A stretch of 64,000 nucleotides of DNA, from assembly GCF_009711165.2 (NCBI RefSeq), contig NZ_WMID02000002.1, positions 248,001 to 312,000 of the forward strand. The letters are read 5' to 3'. The stretch is from Flavobacterium sp. MC2016-06. Lineage in GTDB: Bacteria; Bacteroidota; Bacteroidia; Flavobacteriales; Flavobacteriaceae. Position 1 is the stretch's first letter. The number at the start of each line of letters is the position of its first letter. Under the pieces are notes generated by a model, which did not search any database, was not told the origin of the DNA, and was given only the letters and a program-made list of their open reading frames with translations. A program made the translations under genes and the position numbers. Positions 60,479 to 64,000 of the stretch are shown one piece after another.

Positions 60479-60500
60479 TATTTATATAAACGATGAAGTT

Positions 60501-60977
60501 ATGAGTAAAGTATCTTATTATACAGCAGAAGGATTAAAAAAATTAAAAGATGAGTTGGAACATTTAAAAAGTGTAATGCGTCCAAAGGCATCTCAAGATA
60601 TAGCAGAAGCAAGAGACAAAGGAGATTTATCTGAAAATGCAGAATATGATGCTGCAAAAGAGGCACAAGGATTATTAGAAATGAGAATTTCTAAACTAGA
60701 AGAAGTATATTCAAATGCTAGATTAATAGACGAATCTCAATTAGACGTTTCTAAGGCATTGGTACTTTCTAATGTTAAAATTAAGAACCAAGGCAACGGA
60801 ATGGAAATGAAATATACGCTTGTTGCAGAAAGTGAAGCTGATTTGAAAACTGGAAAAATTTCGGTGACCTCACCTATTGGAAAAGGGTTACTAGGAAAAT
60901 CTGTTGGAGAAGTGGCAGAAATCACTGTGCCTAATGGTGTTTTGAAGTTTGAAATTCTTGAAATTTCAAGAGACTAA
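60501..60977 (+). CDS. greA: Transcription elongation factor GreA
   Basis: A 158-residue factor that enters the RNA polymerase secondary channel and stimulates cleavage of backtracked RNA. The N-terminal coiled coil carries YYTAEGLKKLKDELEHLKSV and the tip acidic residues in DKGDLSENAEYDAAKEAQ. The C-terminal FKBP-like domain ends VGEVAEITVPNGVLKFEILE. Full length. It precedes the HIT gene by 26 bp on the same strand, likely one transcript. A leader hairpin sits between its promoter box and ATG. Confidence 0.96.
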   Translation: MSKVSYYTAEGLKKLKDELEHLKSVMRPKASQDIAEARDKGDLSENAEYDAAKEAQGLLEMRISKLEEVYSNARLIDESQLDVSKALVLSNVKIKNQGNGMEMKYTLVAESEADLKTGKISVTSPIGKGLLGKSVGEVAEITVPNGVLKFEILEISRD

Positions 60978-61003
60978 TTCTAATTATTTAAGGATTTAGA
61001 AAA

Positions 61004-61393
61004 ATGAGCAGTATATTTACCAAAATAGTAAACGGAGAAATTCCTAGTTATAAAATTGCAGAAGACGATAACTTCTTTGCTTTTTTAGACGTAAATCCAA
61101 ATGCCAAAGGGCATACACTTTGTATTCCAAAACAAGAAATCGATAAGATTTTTGATATGGATGACGAATTGTATTTAGGATTAATGAAGTTCTCTAAAAA
61201 AGTTGCTATTGCATTAGAAAAAACAGTCCCATGCAAACGTGTCGGAATAGCTGTTGTGGGTCTAGAAGTTCCTCATACACACGTTCACTTGATTCCATTA
61301 AATGAAATGGACGAAATGCGCTTTCAGAATAAAGTATCACTTTCTAAAGAAGAATTTGAAGCTTTAGCTAAAAGTATTCAAGCAAACTTATAA
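61004..61393 (+). CDS. HIT-family protein (histidine triad)
   Basis: A 129-residue nucleotide-binding protein with the histidine triad HTHVHLIPL (His91, His93, His95). The N-terminus IFTKIVNGEIPSYKIAEDDN and LDVNPNAKGHTLCIPK are typical of Hint/HinT-like members, which split purine phosphoramidates or adenylated intermediates. It follows greA closely, a common arrangement in Flavobacteria. Cellular substrate unknown. Confidence 0.93.
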   Translation: MSSIFTKIVNGEIPSYKIAEDDNFFAFLDVNPNAKGHTLCIPKQEIDKIFDMDDELYLGLMKFSKKVAIALEKTVPCKRVGIAVVGLEVPHTHVHLIPLNEMDEMRFQNKVSLSKEEFEALAKSIQANL

Positions 61394-61431
61394 AAGTAAA
61401 ATAGAAATAAAATAGAAAAAGTGCAGTATTA

Positions 61432-62583
61432 TTACTGCATTTTTTTATTTAATGAAATCTGAAAAGTAGTTCCTTTTCCAATTTCAGAATGTAAAACTTT
61501 TATATTTCCATTATGATATTCCTCAACAATACGTTTGGTTAAAGAAAGTCCCAATCCCCAGCCGCGTTTTTTAGTAGTAAAACCAGGTTCAAAAATCGTT
61601 TTGAATTGCTTTTTAGGAATTCCAGTTCCAGAATCCTTTATGTTTATTTTTACATGATGAGCATCTTGTTCAATTTGCAGATCTAAAGTTCCTTTTCCTT
61701 TCATAGCATCAATCGCATTTTTTACCAAATTTTCAATAGTCCAGCTGTGGAGTGTTGGGTTTATCATACCTAAAATTAATTCCTTTGGAGCGTGATAAGA
61801 AAAAGATACTTGTTTAGAAAAACGAGACTGCAAATATTCATAAGTATTTAAAGTCTCAGCAACAATATCATGTTCTTCTAAAACAGGAACAGAGCCAATT
61901 TTAGAAAAACGATCCGTAATCGTTTGTAAGCGTTCAATATCCTTTTCTATTTCAGTAGTAATAGAAGGATCAATATCTTCTGTTTTTAATATTTCTACCC
62001 ATCCAATTAAAGAAGACAAAGGCGTACCAATCTGATGTGCAGTCTCTTTGGCCATTCCCGCCCAAAGTTTATTTTGAGTAGCCATTTTAGTACTCTTGTA
62101 AAAATTGTAAATCAAGGCACCAAACAAGAAAATAATCAGCAATAAAGCAATTGGATAATATTTAAGTTTATTGAGCAGTGCAGAATTACCATAATAGAGT
62201 TTCTGATATTTTCCGGGAGCATATTCAAATATTATAGGCTCATTTTCATTTTTTAAATTATTTAAAAAAGACTTTGTTTTTTTCTTATTGTTAAGAATTT
62301 CATCTGGAACATTTTTAGAACTCACAACTTGATCATACATCATCAACACAACAGGAATTGAAGTGTTATTGCTAAAAATTTGAAGAGGCAGTTCTACATC
62401 AGTATTTTCGTTAGCATTAACTATGGTAATTTGTGCATTAGCAAAAAGTCTCATTTTTAATCGTTCCTCATTTTTGAAGATTTGGAAAAAAGTGTAGGTG
62501 TTCCAAAGAATCAAAGAAATGATTAAAAAGGAAATGAAAATGATAACCCAACGCGTAGTATTTCTTCTTTCGGAAAAAGACAT
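61432..62583 (-). CDS. Membrane sensor histidine kinase
   Basis: A 383-residue kinase. Two transmembrane helices (VIIFISFLIISLILWNTYTF; YYPIALLLIIFLFGALIYNF) enclose an extracytoplasmic loop of ~120 residues. The HisKA box is AKETAHQIGTPLSSL with His183. The HATPase domain has NLVKNAIDAM, DSGTGIPKK and GWGLGLSLTKRIV. I start at the ATG at 62583 (MSFSERRNTTRW); the longer open frame adds 13 residues. No response regulator is adjacent, so it is an orphan kinase. The signal is unknown. Confidence 0.92.
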   Translation of the reverse strand: MSFSERRNTTRWVIIFISFLIISLILWNTYTFFQIFKNEERLKMRLFANAQITIVNANENTDVELPLQIFSNNTSIPVVLMMYDQVVSSKNVPDEILNNKKKTKSFLNNLKNENEPIIFEYAPGKYQKLYYGNSALLNKLKYYPIALLLIIFLFGALIYNFYKSTKMATQNKLWAGMAKETAHQIGTPLSSLIGWVEILKTEDIDPSITTEIEKDIERLQTITDRFSKIGSVPVLEEHDIVAETLNTYEYLQSRFSKQVSFSYHAPKELILGMINPTLHSWTIENLVKNAIDAMKGKGTLDLQIEQDAHHVKINIKDSGTGIPKKQFKTIFEPGFTTKKRGWGLGLSLTKRIVEEYHNGNIKVLHSEIGKGTTFQISLNKKMQ

Positions 62584-62697
62584 AAGTATTTTTTTGAGGT
62601 ATAAATATAACGAAATAAACACATTTAATATTTTGTGATTCGATAAAGATTTTTGTTTTTAAACCCAAAACTATTTCATCTAATTAAACGATTTTTC

Positions 62698-62705
62698 TAC
62701 TTTTG
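62698..62705 (+). promoter_or_regulatory. Predicted -7 box of the flavin reductase gene
   Basis: TACTTTTG on the plus strand matches TAnnTTTG exactly, ~40 bp before the ATG at 62744. Confidence 0.5.
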
Positions 62706-62743
62706 TAGTGGCTGAAACGAGATTCAGTTAAAAAGAAAAAAAT

Positions 62744-63619
62744 ATGATTAGCATCGATCCAAAAGAAATACCAACGGCAAAATTGCATGGATATCTGCAA
62801 AGTGCTGTTGGTCCGAGACCTATCGCTTTTGCGAGCACAATAAGTGCAAAGGGAATCCCGAATTTATCGCCCTTTAGCTTCTTTAATGTGTTTAGTGCCA
62901 ATCCGCCAATTTTGGTTTTTTCGCCGGCAAGAAGAGTTCGAGACAATACAGTTAAGCATACTCTGATCAATGTAGAAGCAACTCGCGAGGTTGTAATAAA
63001 TGTTGTTAATTACGATATAGTACAGCAAACATCATTAGCAAGTACAGAATATGGGGAAGGAGTAAACGAATTTTTGAAAGCTGGATTAACACAAATACCT
63101 TCAGATTTGGTAAAACCATATCGAGTAAAAGAGTCTCCGGTGCAGTTTGAATGCAAAGTGACGCAGATTATTCCGCTAGGAACAGAAGGCGGAGCAGGAA
63201 ATTTGGTTCTTTGTGAAGTAGTGAAAATGCATATTCATGAAGCTATTTTAGACGAGAATGGAGCGATCGATCAGCATAAAATAGATTTGGTTTCGAGATT
63301 AGGAAAAGATTGGTACTCAAGATCTAACCAAGGACTTTTTGAAGTGCCAAAACCACTTACAACATTAGGCGTTGGCGTAGATGCAATTCCCAATTTTATC
63401 AAAGAAAGTCCCATTTTTAACGGAAATGATCTCGGAAAATTAGGTAACATAGAAGCCTTGCCTACAAAGGAAGAAGTTAGTATATTTGTGAAGGAAAATT
63501 TTTCTGTCAAAGGAGTTTTAAGTTCCGATGATCAAGAAAAAGTACATTTAGAAGCCAAAAAATATCTGAATAATGATGATGTTTTATCCGCTTGGAAAGT
63601 GCTTCTAGCTAAGAAATAA
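62744..63619 (+). CDS. Flavin reductase-like FMN-binding protein
   Basis: A 291-residue protein of the flavin reductase/FMN-binding split-barrel family: VGPRPIAFASTISAKGIPNL, SPFSFFNVFSANPPILVFSP and a later VQFECKVTQIIPLGTEGGAG. The extended C-terminal part (~200-291) with SRLGKDWYSRSNQGLFEVPK is typical of Bacteroidota members. Presumably binds FMN and may reduce flavin or an organic substrate with NAD(P)H; the substrate is unknown. It starts a plus-strand pair with the DUF3127 gene, 31 bp apart. Confidence 0.9.
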   Translation: MISIDPKEIPTAKLHGYLQSAVGPRPIAFASTISAKGIPNLSPFSFFNVFSANPPILVFSPARRVRDNTVKHTLINVEATREVVINVVNYDIVQQTSLASTEYGEGVNEFLKAGLTQIPSDLVKPYRVKESPVQFECKVTQIIPLGTEGGAGNLVLCEVVKMHIHEAILDENGAIDQHKIDLVSRLGKDWYSRSNQGLFEVPKPLTTLGVGVDAIPNFIKESPIFNGNDLGKLGNIEALPTKEEVSIFVKENFSVKGVLSSDDQEKVHLEAKKYLNNDDVLSAWKVLLAKK

Positions 63620-63650
63620 GAAAAGAAACAATAATTAATATAGAAAGAAG

Positions 63651-64000
63651 ATGGAAGTTATAGGAAAAGTAAAAGTGGTTAATCCAGAGCAGCAAGTTAG
63701 TGCCTCATTCAAAAAAAGAGAGTTAGTTGTTACTACAGATGAGCAATATCCACAACACATTTTAATCGAATTTACACAAGATAAATGCGATTTATTAAGT
63801 AGCTATAAGCAAGGTGAGCCGGTAAAAGTTTCTATCAATTTAAGAGGAAGAGAGTGGGTTAATCCACAAGGAGAAACTAGATATTTCAATAGTATTCAAG
63901 GTTGGAGAATCGAAAGAGTAGGTAACGAAGCGCCTTCTCAAGCACCTCCAATGCCTGCTGCAGAAGCATTTGCTCCAGCAACAAACCTAAACGAAGACGA
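63651..64000 (+). CDS. DUF3127 domain protein, truncated by window end
   Basis: The ATG at 63651 follows AGAAAGAAG and opens a frame that runs off the right edge after 116 residues. It begins MEVIGKVKVVNPEQQVSASF, then KKRELVVTTDEQYPQHILIE and a beta-rich GREWVNPQGETRYFNSIQGW, the single-strand-binding-like (OB) DUF3127 domain common in Bacteroidota. A Pro/Ala-rich, flexible tail begins near residue 95 (PSQAPPMPAAEAFAPA). This domain plus tail resembles SSB-type proteins, hinting at nucleic-acid binding; the end of the gene is not in the window. Confidence 0.85.
   Translation, partial: MEVIGKVKVVNPEQQVSASFKKRELVVTTDEQYPQHILIEFTQDKCDLLSSYKQGEPVKVSINLRGREWVNPQGETRYFNSIQGWRIERVGNEAPSQAPPMPAAEAFAPATNLNED

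Overview
The window reads as a stretch of chromosome from a gliding, polysaccharide-degrading Flavobacterium (Bacteroidota), close in content to the Flavobacterium johnsoniae group. Support: AT-rich DNA; a SusC/SusD polysaccharide-utilisation locus (PUL); type IX secretion genes porV and porU beside gliding gene gldJ; Bacteroidota-type TAnnTTTG promoter boxes; lipoproteins with an acidic patch after the lipobox cysteine; and dispersed palindromes of the kind seen between Flavobacterium genes. No rRNA, tRNA, CRISPR array, insertion sequence or prophage was found. About 54 protein genes are supported, two of them cut by the window ends (miaE at the left, a DUF3127 gene at the right).

Layout. 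1-5.8 kb: miaE tip, a glycosyltransferase, a minus-strand set (AhpD-like, NTF2-like, AraC regulator), a repeat-rich gap and an M1 aminopeptidase. 5.9-9.2 kb: pyruvate dehydrogenase E1 alpha and E2, and cytidine deaminase. 9.2-17.6 kb: porV and porU (minus), then gldJ and murF (plus). 17.6-38.5 kb: the main accessory region, a PUL with a divergent membrane regulator, SusC, SusD, a surface lipoprotein, four GH30 enzymes in two paralogous pairs, GH5-CBM6, GH16, an EEP-fold hydrolase and GH3. The enzyme set fits complete breakdown of a beta-1,3/1,6-glucan (laminarin or fungal cell wall): GH16, GH5 and GH30 cut at the surface or in the periplasm, SusCD imports oligosaccharides, and GH3 and GH30 exo-enzymes release glucose.

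38.5-47.3 kb: a transglutaminase-like protein, small unknown genes, a NUDIX-fold regulator and a DNA alkylation repair neighbourhood (AlkB, a stand-alone Ada zinc domain, a 2OG-Fe(II) oxygenase, an alpha/beta hydrolase, an AraC-Ogt fusion), then an SMR pump. 47.3-49.6 kb: three tandem exported coiled-coil paralogues, each followed by a terminator of similar sequence, and a candidate structured RNA. 49.6-57.4 kb: ahcY, a phosphopantetheinyl transferase, a Crp/truncated haemoglobin/small membrane protein operon, and an operon of heptaprenylglyceryl/geranylgeranylglyceryl phosphate synthase, PnuC, a NadR-kinase/DUF4301 fusion and ArfB. 57.5-64 kb: a TPP riboswitch driving a TonB-dependent receptor, a Rieske-like lipoprotein without the cluster histidines, greA behind a leader hairpin, HIT protein, sensor kinase, flavin reductase and the DUF3127 gene.

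The most interesting items are the kinase-DUF4301 fusion with its nucleotidyltransferase-like motifs, the interleaved GH30 duplications and non-glycosidase member of the PUL, the coiled-coil paralogue array with a neighbouring candidate RNA, the greA leader hairpin, the TPP riboswitch with a start-codon hairpin, and the ligand-less Rieske lipoprotein. I see no single clear-cut new defence or mobile system here. All homology statements come from reading the sequence; no database search was run.
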